From contig NZ_BPLK01000004.1 of assembly GCF_019656215.1 (NCBI RefSeq), forward strand, positions 186,001-250,000: a DNA stretch of 64,000 nt, given 5' to 3'. This DNA is from Apilactobacillus zhangqiuensis (GTDB lineage Bacteria; Bacillota; Bacilli; Lactobacillales; Lactobacillaceae). The position numbers and the translations under genes are program-made. Within the stretch, counting starts at the first letter, position 1, and every line of letters begins with the position of its first letter. Positions 45,275 through 53,265 of the stretch are shown here, piece by piece. A model generated the notes under the pieces. That model worked only from the letters and a program-made list of their open reading frames with translations. It was not told the DNA's origin and ran no database searches.

Positions 45275-46603
45275 TTATTTTTGATGAAGTCGTTTGATAT
45301 TAATCGCCATAATTAATGGAACCAACATCAATAACGACATTAATAGTGTTTGATAGTGATAAGCGGTAATCACATTGGTAATTCCGGCGGTCAAAGTTAC
45401 CACTAGTGACAATAGAATGGAACTCCCTAATTGGTGGAAGACGTTAACGGCACTGGAAGTTGCCCCACCCAATTCCTTCGGCGTATTGGCAACCCCTGAT
45501 ACTGTCAGTGGACCGAACGAGAACCCTTGACCGATTCCAATCACAATCATTGGTAATGCCCCTGAAATCATGTAGCCGTGTTTTAAATCTAGACCGAATA
45601 GCATTAAGACTCCCAGCAAGGTCACGATAGTACCAAATAGTAATAGGTTTTCGTTTTTATATTTACTTGAGAGCTTGGATTGAAGCATCCCGAATAAGAA
45701 TTGTGGAATCGTTTCTGGCATGAAACCAAATGCAGATAATAGCGGCGTGAAGCCATAGTACTTTTGAAGTACTTGTGGGACTAAAAAGAAGAATGAAAAC
45801 ATTGATCCGATATAAAAGAATCTAGCGATATATGCGGAAACACGTTCTTGATCTTTGAAAATCGCCATTGGCATAATGGGATTATCAATCTTAACTTCAC
45901 GGTATAAAAAGATAACCAATAACACGATAAAAGCGACGATAAACATCCCTTTGTGTCCAGCACCATTAATTGCATTAACCAATGATAAAATGGCTAAAAC
46001 GGACAAAAATGAGCCGATATAGTCCAAATGAGCGTGAATTCTTGTATTGACTTTAGGAACAAAGAAAATGGTTAATAGAATTAGTAAAATGCCCAATGGA
46101 ACGTTGATTAGAAAACCTAGTCGCCAAGAATAAAAAGTGGTGACTAATCCCCCGATGATTAGTCCAACACTAGCACCCAATCCGGCAGTCACACCGTAAA
46201 ACGAGATGGCCTTCTCACGTTGCTTACCTTCATAGGTATCAAGTAGTAACGCCAATGATGTTGGTGCTAAGATGGCTGAACCAATCCCTTGAAATGCGCG
46301 CATCACGATGATGAATAAACCGTTTGGTGCTAGACCGACTAGTAACGAGAATAATGTGAAGATAATCAGACCAGTTAAGAAGACTGGTTTTCTTCCATAC
46401 AAATCCCCCAGACGACCCCCTAGTAGCAACAGACTACCGAAGACTAATGCATAGATGTTGGTAATCCATGCGACACTTTGACTGGTCATGTGTAAGCTGT
46501 TGGCGATTTGAACCGTACTAGTAAATACGACGGAATTATCCAATAAAATCAAAAAATAGCTAATTAAAATAATTGGCAGGATGATGCCAAATTTATACTT
46601 CAT
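45275..46603 (-). CDS. MFS drug exporter
   Basis: 442 residues with 12 or more hydrophobic segments. Motif A reads GGRLGDLYGRKPVF, and motif C-like glycines appear in GLGASVGLIIGGL. LDNSVVFTSTVQIA at TM1 is the DHA2 (EmrB/QacA-like) mark, here in a shorter version of the family. It would expel organic compounds with the proton gradient. It is divergent from a merR gene whose operator lies in the 19-bp-spacer promoter of this gene. SD AGGAGG. Confidence 0.92.
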   Translation of the reverse strand: MKYKFGIILPIILISYFLILLDNSVVFTSTVQIANSLHMTSQSVAWITNIYALVFGSLLLLGGRLGDLYGRKPVFLTGLIIFTLFSLLVGLAPNGLFIIVMRAFQGIGSAILAPTSLALLLDTYEGKQREKAISFYGVTAGLGASVGLIIGGLVTTFYSWRLGFLINVPLGILLILLTIFFVPKVNTRIHAHLDYIGSFLSVLAILSLVNAINGAGHKGMFIVAFIVLLVIFLYREVKIDNPIMPMAIFKDQERVSAYIARFFYIGSMFSFFFLVPQVLQKYYGFTPLLSAFGFMPETIPQFLFGMLQSKLSSKYKNENLLLFGTIVTLLGVLMLFGLDLKHGYMISGALPMIVIGIGQGFSFGPLTVSGVANTPKELGGATSSAVNVFHQLGSSILLSLVVTLTAGITNVITAYHYQTLLMSLLMLVPLIMAINIKRLHQK

Positions 46604-46634
46604 GCTTGTGTCCTCCTAAAAATATGATAAAGTA

Positions 46635-46665
46635 ATCATATTACTTAAAGCCAACTTTAAGGCAA
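46635..46665 (-). promoter_or_regulatory. MerR-type promoter of the MFS exporter
   Basis: Minus strand TTGCCT (46660-46665), 19 bp, TATGAT (46635-46640). The spacer contains CTTAAAG-N4-CTTTAAG (46644-46661). Confidence 0.9.
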
Positions 46666-46684
46666 GACATTGAGGTGAAAAAAT

Positions 46685-47089
46685 TTGAACATTAAAGAAG
46701 CCAGCCAAATTACCGAAGTTCCAGCATCTACCATTCGTTATTACGAAAAGGAACACATCATCCCCGCCGTCGATAGAAACAAATCTGGCGTACGAGACTT
46801 CGATGATCATGCGATTAGACGAATTAGTTTTGCGAAGAAAATGCGTGATGCCGGAATGGAAATCAGCACTTTGAAGCAATACATTAACCTATTCGATAAC
46901 GTCAAAGACAGTGAAGATGAACAATTAGCCCTACTAGTCGAACAAAAGCGTCTAATGGAAGAAAAACGCGATAAGATGCAAAAAGCCATCGACCACTTAG
47001 AACACAAGATTGAAAACTTCGACACCCACATGCTAAGAATCGAAAAAGAATTAAGAGACATGAAAGAAAATAAAAAAGAACGACTATAA
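46685..47089 (+). CDS. MerR-family regulator of the MFS exporter
   Basis: 134 residues starting at TTG, with SD GAGGTG 6 bp upstream and only 20 bp from the operator. MerR signature PASTIRYYEKEHIIP, KKMRDAGMEISTLKQYI and a coiled-coil dimer helix. There are no metal-binding Cys. It should activate the exporter upon ligand binding. The TTG start and short leader suggest low expression. Confidence 0.92.
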   Translation: MNIKEASQITEVPASTIRYYEKEHIIPAVDRNKSGVRDFDDHAIRRISFAKKMRDAGMEISTLKQYINLFDNVKDSEDEQLALLVEQKRLMEEKRDKMQKAIDHLEHKIENFDTHMLRIEKELRDMKENKKERL

Positions 47090-47106
47090 CAGTCGTTCTT
47101 TTATTA
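47084..47106. terminator. Bidirectional terminator between merR and the small membrane gene
   Basis: AAAGAACGACT / AGTCGTTCTTTT, overlapping both stops. Confidence 0.8.
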
Positions 47107-47373
47107 TGCTTGTTCTTCGTTTTCAGCTACGAAATGGTAGATGATGTAGCTAACAGTCCAAACAAAGATGAATGCGCAAAAGATTAGGAGTGCTTTTACA
47201 TCTAATTCGATGTTGAAGTTCAAGAATCCCTTTAGCTTGATAATGTTAAAACCTAATAGTGATACCCAGGCACCCTTTGCATGCACCAAAAGTTCTACAA
47301 AACTATCAAGTAAAATTAGAACTAGGTACAAGATGATACCGTATGAGAACCAATTAAATGTCTTTTTTAACAT
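47104..47373 (-). CDS. Small two-TM membrane protein (89 aa)
   Basis: 89 residues from the ATG after GGGGGAGGAAGAAC. TM segments at about 8-28 and 58-80 with a loop (HAKGAWVSLLGFNIIK). It is a paralogue of the 93-residue protein at 49258-49539: both share WFS-x-G near the start, an LxxxDxFxE segment and a C-terminal FIW-x-x-x-Y. A promoter, CCGACA-N17-TATAAT, lies between the terminator hairpin and the gene. Unknown function. Confidence 0.65.
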   Translation of the reverse strand: MLKKTFNWFSYGIILYLVLILLDSFVELLVHAKGAWVSLLGFNIIKLKGFLNFNIELDVKALLIFCAFIFVWTVSYIIYHFVAENEEQA

Positions 47374-47412
47374 GTTCTTCCTCCCCCAATATTGGTTACT
47401 GTTATTATACAC

Positions 47413-47447
47413 AAAAAGCAATCCTTTGTCGGATTGCTTTTTGTTTT
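47413..47447. terminator. Strong bidirectional hairpin ending the candidate RNA
   Basis: AAAAAGCAATCC / GGATTGCTTTTTG with a 7-nt loop. Confidence 0.85.
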
Positions 47448-47655
47448 ATCTTGGCTAATTCTATGAACGCGAGACCTAACAGCACTGTAAGTAAGGTATG
47501 AGGTAAAGGATTAAATTCCTCATGGCGTGATGTTAATTATTAATAGTGATTACGGAAACTATAATCGATCAATTAATCTTTTCGGCTGGAGATAAACGAC
47601 AATTACCTACCATAATCACCATGCATCCAGTCGACGAATTAGCCAAGTGTGGCCT
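47413..47655 (-). ncRNA. Candidate structured RNA of about 240 nt with its own terminator
   Basis: No ORF fits here. GAATTAGCCAAG (47636-47647) and CTTGGCTAATTC (47450-47461) are perfectly complementary over 12 bp and would close a multibranch RNA. Inside, minus-strand bases 47622-47610 pair with 47555-47543 over 13 bp, including two G-U pairs that would be A-C mismatches in plus-strand RNA, so the minus strand is favoured. A 6-bp hairpin (ATGAGG/CCTCAT, 47498-47523) follows. A terminator (47413-47447) ends it. A weak promoter, TTGTAT-N17-AATAAA, may precede it. Class unknown; 6S-like length. Confidence 0.55.
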
Positions 47656-47693
47656 TTATTCATGTTATTCGTTCAAAATACAAGTCATCTTAA

Positions 47694-48593
47694 TTATTTT
47701 TCGTAATCAACTTTCATGCTAGCTGATTCCTTCACCTTGTGGCTTTGTAGATACTTAGCACCCTTTTGGGCGTAACTTAGATCACCAACCTTTCCAAATG
47801 TAACCTTACCGGTCTTAACGTTGTAGTAGACTTTGGTAACCCCTGAGTTAGGAATTGAGCCTGTGCTTAGTAGCTTTTTGTCAGCCTTGCTTAAGTTGTG
47901 GTCATACTTAGATAGGTATGCAGCAATTACATATCCCGAACTAACTACTAGTGCATTTTTACCGTTCTTGTTCTTAGTTAGTTTAGCAACTCGCTTAATG
48001 CCGGCTGCTTCTCTTTTAATTACTTGATTAGCTGATTCAGCACGGTCTGCTTTTGGAAGTGAATCGGTCTTTTTGTCGATTTCATAAATCGCTTGGATTG
48101 TCTTTGGTACAAATTGGGTACCAAACTTCTTTGATAGTGCTGCATCATCCTTTACGTGATAATAGTCATTCACAAGTTTGTCGCTTTGATCCCCATTGTA
48201 TAATTCGTACTTACCACTACCCGCTTCTCTAAACTGTGGAGTTTCTAGAACAGTTAGTTTGCTGTTACCGGAATAGTCCAACATGTCTTTGATTGTGTCT
48301 AAATGACGAACCAATTTACCACATGCTGCCTGAGTAAAGTGAATGCCACGAAGTCCTGCTCCCACCTGTTTGGCAACCTGGTCACCCTGTGGTGTCAGTG
48401 GATAGTCATCCCAACCTTCGTTCAACGTCAAAACGTTCCCGGTGGTCTGCCCGTGTCGAGCAAGATAGATTGTCACGACGTTTCCATTCTTCTTGGCACT
48501 TGGTGCCTTAGTCTTGGCTGAAGCGCCCACCCCAGTACTTGAAAGTGTTAAAAATAGCAATAAGCCACTCATTAATTTGGCTTTGGAAATCAT
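47694..48593 (-). CDS. Secreted histidine phosphatase superfamily protein
   Basis: 299 residues from the ATG 9 bp after AGGAG. Signal peptide (about 1-26, GASAKT). The histidine phosphatase core starts with YLARHGQTTGN, the phospho-His motif RHG, and a second His appears in VVSSGYVIAAYLS, where the usual SHG/GHG is replaced by SSG. It acts outside the cell, probably removing phosphate from organic phosphates. The lack of the second catalytic His in that position makes activity uncertain. Confidence 0.8.
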   Translation of the reverse strand: MISKAKLMSGLLLFLTLSSTGVGASAKTKAPSAKKNGNVVTIYLARHGQTTGNVLTLNEGWDDYPLTPQGDQVAKQVGAGLRGIHFTQAACGKLVRHLDTIKDMLDYSGNSKLTVLETPQFREAGSGKYELYNGDQSDKLVNDYYHVKDDAALSKKFGTQFVPKTIQAIYEIDKKTDSLPKADRAESANQVIKREAAGIKRVAKLTKNKNGKNALVVSSGYVIAAYLSKYDHNLSKADKKLLSTGSIPNSGVTKVYYNVKTGKVTFGKVGDLSYAQKGAKYLQSHKVKESASMKVDYEK

Positions 48594-48751
48594 TAGCGTC
48601 ATCTCCTGATGAATTATTTATGGAACATCTTTAATATATTCCCGCCATGTAAATTTGCTATAAAAATTATGTAAAAGTTATGTAAATATAAACAGTGCAT
48701 TTTGCAATACCATAGAGTATACTGAAATCAAAATGGTAGGAAGTGATAATT

Positions 48752-49255
48752 ATGAATAATATCGCTGAATTTAAGCTAGATAGACAAAATTATGGTCTAG
48801 CGTTAGTCGAAGAATTTATGTCCACCGAAATTTACGACATCATTAAGAACGATCGCGAAGAATTAGCCAAGTGGCTACCATGGGCTAAGGATATGCAATC
48901 AATTGATGACGAAGCAAAATTCATTCGCTATGCTAAGGAACACAATATATTCGTTCTAGCAATTTTAAATGGTGCAAAACCAGTCGGTATGATTGATCTA
49001 CACAATGTTGATGAAGTTAACCATACTGCTGAAATTGGCTACTGGTTATCCAGCGAATATCAAGGTAAAGGAATCATGTATAACAGCCTTCAATCACTTG
49101 TTAGTTATGCATTTAACTTCTTTGATATGGAAAAGCTAACTATTAAAGCTGAAGTTGAAAATGAAAAGAGCAGACACGTTGCTGAACGTGCTGGTTTCAC
49201 ATTCCAAAAAACAGAAGAACCATTTGCGATTTATACAAAAGAAAAGAACGGCTAG
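48752..49255 (+). CDS. GNAT N-acetyltransferase, RimL type
   Basis: 167 residues from the ATG after TAGGAAGTGATAATT. GNAT acetyl-CoA loop ...GYWLSSEYQGKGIMYNSLQ (Q-G-K-G variant of Q/RxxGxG/A), preceded by the KPVGMIDLHNVDEVNHTAEI strand and followed by ENEKSRHVAERAGF. The subfamily acetylates ribosomal-protein N-termini or small amines. The substrate is unknown. Confidence 0.9.
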   Translation: MNNIAEFKLDRQNYGLALVEEFMSTEIYDIIKNDREELAKWLPWAKDMQSIDDEAKFIRYAKEHNIFVLAILNGAKPVGMIDLHNVDEVNHTAEIGYWLSSEYQGKGIMYNSLQSLVSYAFNFFDMEKLTIKAEVENEKSRHVAERAGFTFQKTEEPFAIYTKEKNG

Positions 49256-49276
49256 GGTTAGCCGTTCTTTTTATTA
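49250..49276. terminator. Bidirectional terminator
   Basis: AAGAACGGCTA / TAGCCGTTCTT, overlapping both stop codons. Confidence 0.75.
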
Positions 49277-49539
49277 CTCTTTAGCATGTAATCTATTAAT
49301 CCGTAGACTGCCATCCAAATGAACATGATGACAACGAAGTAAATCAATGTCTTCCATGTAATCAATAGATTAAAATTATATTCCCCGGGGTTAAAATTAT
49401 TAACGACTCTTACGCCCATTAGAGTGCGCCAAGTTGATGGTGATTGGTAGTAAAATCCTTCTAAAAAGCCATCAATAATAGTTAAGATTACATATACCCC
49501 AACGCCAAGTGAAAACCATTTGCTCATCTTCATTTGCAT
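49258..49539 (-). CDS. Small two-TM membrane protein, paralogue (93 aa)
   Basis: 93 residues, TM segments at about 6-28 and 60-80, with a loop (YYQSPSTWRTLMGVRVVNNF). It resembles the 47104-47373 product in length, topology and key residues (KWFSLG, IDGFLE, MFIWMAVYG). Both lie next to different regulators or enzymes, so they are dispersed paralogues. SD GGCAGG. Unknown function. Confidence 0.6.
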   Translation of the reverse strand: MQMKMSKWFSLGVGVYVILTIIDGFLEGFYYQSPSTWRTLMGVRVVNNFNPGEYNFNLLITWKTLIYFVVIMFIWMAVYGLIDYMLKSNKKNG

Positions 49540-49734
49540 AATGTAACCTGCCTTTGCTTTTTGCTAACCACATAATAGCACAGAAATTATTTTAATTGCA
49601 TTAAAGAAGACCATAAAAATCATGTCATATCAACCTTTTAAGAAGTTAATACAAAATGATGACAATAGTTTGTCATTTTCATTAAGTTTATAAAGTGGTA
49701 TATTCTTATTATTATAAAATTCAAAGGAGGTGCC

Positions 49735-50082
49735 ATGATGAAGGCAATCAGAAATATCATTATTCTAGTATTCCTTGCTGTACTTATTTTTGTTGTCCTA
49801 CCTGTAGGAAAAGATTTCTACATTCAAACATCTTTGAGTAAGCAAGCCAGTTCAGCAATCAAGGATCAACAAGAATTAAAGAAAGTTGCTGCCAACGAAT
49901 CAACTTACGTGTACTTAACTCAACACAATAGTGATCGTATCTATAATTCAAACTCTGATACTGGTAAAGGTAATACCTACCGTTACTCAGCCAAATACGG
50001 TACTAAGAACATTACACTTACTGGTACCCTATCCAACGCTGGATTTAAGGTAAAACTAGATAAAGTGGAAATAACACAATAA
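49735..50082 (+). CDS. Membrane-anchored or secreted small protein (115 aa)
   Basis: 115 residues. One N-terminal TM or signal segment (8-26), then an extracellular domain of about 85 residues with a helix (SKQASSAIKDQQELKKVA) and a beta-rich end (TKNITLTGTLSNAGFKVKLDKVE). SD AAAGGAGG. The layout is like YxeA/DUF1093-type small exported proteins, but the motif match is poor. Own terminator at 50084-50116. Confidence 0.6.
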   Translation: MMKAIRNIIILVFLAVLIFVVLPVGKDFYIQTSLSKQASSAIKDQQELKKVAANESTYVYLTQHNSDRIYNSNSDTGKGNTYRYSAKYGTKNITLTGTLSNAGFKVKLDKVEITQ

Positions 50083-50083
50083 T

Positions 50084-50116
50084 AAAAAAGCTCTCCGTTT
50101 TGGGGAGCTTTTTTAT
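50084..50116 (+). terminator. Terminator
   Basis: AAAAAAGCTCTCC, GTTTT, GGGGAGCTTTTTT. Confidence 0.8.
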
Positions 50117-50213
50117 TTTGAATTTTATCGAACTAAATACTGAACACTTCACATCTATGGTGCTACTATATAGTTGGATTCAGATATAAATTGAATTGAT
50201 AGAGGCGATTAAT

Positions 50214-50414
50214 ATGACTGAATCAGAAATTATAGATGGAATTAAGCAAGTAAAGACAACACCAGGTATGATTGATTACTTAAGAACATTATTGAAGAAA
50301 GGTCGTAAGGAAGACCCTACTGATGTTCACACATTCCATGATTTTGAAAAGGCATTGTATGATTACAACAATCACCAATACCAAACTCACAATCAAGCTA
50401 ACAACTCCCTATAA
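50214..50414 (+). CDS. Small soluble protein (66 aa)
   Basis: 66 residues from the ATG after GAGGCG; an upstream in-frame ATG lacks a good SD. Helical N-terminus (ESEIIDGIKQVKTTPGMIDYL) and a His/Asn/Gln-rich end. There is no signal peptide. It lies next to the defence-like cassette but on the opposite strand. I do not recognise it. Confidence 0.5.
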   Translation: MTESEIIDGIKQVKTTPGMIDYLRTLLKKGRKEDPTDVHTFHDFEKALYDYNNHQYQTHNQANNSL

Positions 50415-50477
50415 TCTTGTTAAGTTAAAGAAGATCTTATGATGATGAAAAGATTTCGAATTCATGATTACACTACT

Positions 50478-50505
50478 TTGTTACTTGATAGATTTTCAAT
50501 ATAAT
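50478..50505 (+). promoter_or_regulatory. Good promoter with no gene behind it
   Basis: TTGTTA (50478-50483), 16 bp, TATAAT (50500-50505), facing the terminator of the RES gene. Possibly a promoter cut from its gene when the cassette inserted. Confidence 0.5.
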
Positions 50506-50525
50506 GTAGAGACATTCTAAATAAA

Positions 50526-50563
50526 AAAAGCACCCCAAAGTTTGTACAAAGCCTCGGGGTGTT
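50526..50563. terminator. Terminator of the RES gene
   Basis: AAAAGCACCCC ... GGGGTGTTTTTT with a 17-nt loop. Confidence 0.75.
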
Positions 50564-50565
50564 TT

Positions 50566-51396
50566 TTATATTTTTTGATATGTTAACTTAAAGGTATCAG
50601 TTATCCATTTTTTATTTAAATCATCATCATTTACCACTAATTTATATTTATCATTAAAACAAAGTGGTATTGAAAATTTATTACCATCATATGGCATTAA
50701 ACAAATCGATCCCTCATATTTTAGGTATTTTCCAGCCACTCCATTTTTTAAAGCAACATTAGTTGATTTCTGATTTTGAACAGCACTATATGCCCATCCT
50801 TGGCTTACTTCCATTGGGAGATCATAAAAATTTTTAACCACAGCATTAGAAAATATATATAAATATTCTGTTCCCTTTCCTACAGGAGCAGAAAATATAT
50901 CGTTAAAAAAATCCGCTATCATATTAGATGCGATAAGATCGTCATCATCATCCAACTGAAGTGCTTCATTTTTCAACATTTCATCAGGAAAAGCTTCTCC
51001 AATTTTCACTACACTTATATTTCTATCTAATCTATAGGCAGAAGAAACAATTGGTGTATCATATTCATACCTTAGCTCCACAAGTGTCTGTAAGACATTA
51101 TCAGATAAATAAAACACAGATTCACCTTTTAAATTGACTCTTCCCTGAGAAGTAACTAAATTAGCCGGGACTTCCCAAAAATCCCCTTTTTCCCAATCCT
51201 TTAGGTTAGAAATATCATCTATAATTCTTGATCTATAAAGAATAGTTCCCTTAGGAATGGTTATCCATCGAATAGGAACTTTAAATTTTTCATTTATATT
51301 TAGAAGTTTTTCTGTAATTTCTTTATAAGTAACCGCCTTAGAAAGACTGTCTTTTATATCTCTAAGTTTTTTTTGAATAATTAAAGATTTTTTCAT
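50566..51396 (-). CDS. RES-domain protein (NAD-cleaving/ADP-ribosyl toxin fold)
   Basis: 276 residues from the ATG after AAGGAATTGAAA. After a helical N-terminus (1-45) comes the RES core: ILYRSR (Arg), GRVNLKGESVFYLSDN and TLVELRYEYD (Glu), and GWAYSAVQNQKSTNVAL (Ser). RES toxins destroy NAD+ or ADP-ribosylate; their Arg, Glu and Ser give the name. Most act with an Xre antitoxin, but none is here. It follows the DUF262-HNH gene by 16 bp and is therefore co-expressed with it, suggesting a NAD-depleting effector of a defence cassette (inference). AT-rich. Confidence 0.78.
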   Translation of the reverse strand: MKKSLIIQKKLRDIKDSLSKAVTYKEITEKLLNINEKFKVPIRWITIPKGTILYRSRIIDDISNLKDWEKGDFWEVPANLVTSQGRVNLKGESVFYLSDNVLQTLVELRYEYDTPIVSSAYRLDRNISVVKIGEAFPDEMLKNEALQLDDDDDLIASNMIADFFNDIFSAPVGKGTEYLYIFSNAVVKNFYDLPMEVSQGWAYSAVQNQKSTNVALKNGVAGKYLKYEGSICLMPYDGNKFSIPLCFNDKYKLVVNDDDLNKKWITDTFKLTYQKI

Positions 51397-51412
51397 TTTC
51401 AATTCCTTAAAC

Positions 51413-53176
51413 CTAAAATTTTGTATTTAACAACTTATTAATAATTGATTTAGCCACTTTATATGATCTATTAAGCATCTTTTCATTTATGGTATCCAAA
51501 TTACCATTCTTCAAGTCTTCAAATGCTTCTTGGAAATCACTTTCTGTAGGATATAGCGATTCATCAATTAATTCTTTATAATCACTAAAGTTTTCAACTT
51601 CATACAACGTTCTTTTCTTTTTACCGTTATTAAGTTTCTTAGGTAGATACATGGCGTTACCCAGTCTTCCTAAGATTATTTCCTTGCTTTGAGAAATATT
51701 TCTAACTCTAGCTTTAGGAAAAATATGTTCCACTTCTAGTGGGTCCCCAAAACTCACAGAATCTGATAAATAGGTCAAATTAGAATGTATTGTAGCTAAG
51801 CTTTTTACTTGTCCGGAGAAATTTTCTGGAAGTGTATTTTCATCTAAAATCCATGACTTGAACTTATTATAAAAATCGTCTTGGTCAGGTTGTCTCAAGT
51901 ATGTTCTAATATTCTTTTGTGGATAATATTCAAACAACCTTGTATCACCAGCATTTCCCCATGATCTTCCAACAAAATCATATACATAATATACGGGGAT
52001 ATTATTTACGATTCTTATATATTCTTCTGATCCTTCATCGACATCCCATAATGACGCAAAGTAGGAAAGGGTTTTATATGCTGTAGAAACAGATCTTTCA
52101 TAATTAATAACATCATTATTCTTTTTACTATTTTGCCTTAATAATTTATCGAAAATAGAAGATAGTTTTACTGAGATATTTATAGATCTCTTTAAAATAT
52201 TTTCAATATTATCTTTAAAGAAATCATTTTTATCTATCAAGGTTCCTAACTTTTTAGGGTCAATTCCAGCAGCCACGCCAAGCAATCCAAATCCCATTTG
52301 ATTTATATCTGATTCAGAATTATCAATAAGTGATCTAAGTCTTTTTTGAACCATCTTTCCAATTCCGACACCTAGTTCATAGAGATTAATGCATCTATTT
52401 GTTGTGAATTCATCTTCTGAAAAGCCGTCTAGGACTAATCCTCGTTGTTCTGCACTTTCTAATTTTGATAAATAAAATTTCTTTATTTCATTAAGAAGTT
52501 CGTCTTGTAAATCAGTTCTACCTAATCTCAATTCAGTATGATTCCAAGCGGCTGCAAATATTTCATATTTATTTAATCCAACTCCGCCTTTATTTAGGTT
52601 TTCAAAAACTTCAGCGATATTTGCTTCGCTTCCAGTGTATTGTATTATTGGAATTTGGATATCTTCAACATTTAGATAACTTTTAATTTTAGATTGCAGT
52701 GATTTAATTAGGTCTCTAATATCCCTAGGCTCTTTATCACCAAAATTATGTTCTTGCATTAAATCATCAACTAAATCAGAAAGATCAGCGCGAGAACTCA
52801 TATCATTATTATTTGATGATAACAAAGAATCGAATTCTTTCGTACTTATCTTATCGCCCTTTTCTTCAAGTAATCCATTCAATTCTGTATAAGTTTCTTC
52901 ATATAAATCAGGTTCTAACTTTTTGAAATATTTAGCTTTATTATTTTTAAAATCAATTATGGTGGTCCAACGTTGTTGACCATCAAGTAATCTATCTTCA
53001 GACTCGTTTCCTTTTCTATAGGTTAGTAATGATCCAAATGGATACCCATTATGTAAACTCTTTACTAATTCTAATTGCATCTTTCCAGACCATACATACC
53101 CACGCTGAAATTTAGGTAATAATAAATGGTCTTTTAGAGATGAAACTGTTGCAGTTGTTACAGTATAATCACTCAT
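51413..53176 (-). CDS. DUF262-DUF1524 (GmrSD-like) protein with intact HNH
   Basis: 587 residues from the ATG after AGGAG; a longer frame upstream has no SD. Residues 10-240 are DUF262: PKFQRGYVW and LLDGQQRWTT (the nucleotide-hydrolysing DGQQR motif). A long helical middle follows. The C-terminus is DUF1524 with the HNH-type LEVEHIFPKARV and LGNAMYLPKKLN. GmrSD-type proteins are nucleotide-dependent type IV restriction enzymes against modified phage DNA. It follows a second DUF262 gene and precedes the RES gene. Confidence 0.88.
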   Translation of the reverse strand: MSDYTVTTATVSSLKDHLLLPKFQRGYVWSGKMQLELVKSLHNGYPFGSLLTYRKGNESEDRLLDGQQRWTTIIDFKNNKAKYFKKLEPDLYEETYTELNGLLEEKGDKISTKEFDSLLSSNNNDMSSRADLSDLVDDLMQEHNFGDKEPRDIRDLIKSLQSKIKSYLNVEDIQIPIIQYTGSEANIAEVFENLNKGGVGLNKYEIFAAAWNHTELRLGRTDLQDELLNEIKKFYLSKLESAEQRGLVLDGFSEDEFTTNRCINLYELGVGIGKMVQKRLRSLIDNSESDINQMGFGLLGVAAGIDPKKLGTLIDKNDFFKDNIENILKRSINISVKLSSIFDKLLRQNSKKNNDVINYERSVSTAYKTLSYFASLWDVDEGSEEYIRIVNNIPVYYVYDFVGRSWGNAGDTRLFEYYPQKNIRTYLRQPDQDDFYNKFKSWILDENTLPENFSGQVKSLATIHSNLTYLSDSVSFGDPLEVEHIFPKARVRNISQSKEIILGRLGNAMYLPKKLNNGKKKRTLYEVENFSDYKELIDESLYPTESDFQEAFEDLKNGNLDTINEKMLNRSYKVAKSIINKLLNTKF

Positions 53177-53234
53177 AATACTACTCCTATAATGATATAG
53201 TTTAGATTCATTATAACATTTATAATATTTTAAA

Positions 53235-53265
53235 ATAAAAAGAATGGACAGTATGTCCATTCTTT
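53235..53265 (-). terminator. Hairpin terminator between the two DUF262 genes
   Basis: GAATGGACA, TAC, TGTCCATTC followed by T residues, right after the stop of the first gene. A TATAAT box at about 53211 may start the second transcript. Confidence 0.75.

Noticed and set aside
47413-47655. Reading the structured element as a riboswitch for the 47104-47373 gene
   Set aside because: No pairing between the closing stem and the terminator, and a separate promoter lies after the terminator.
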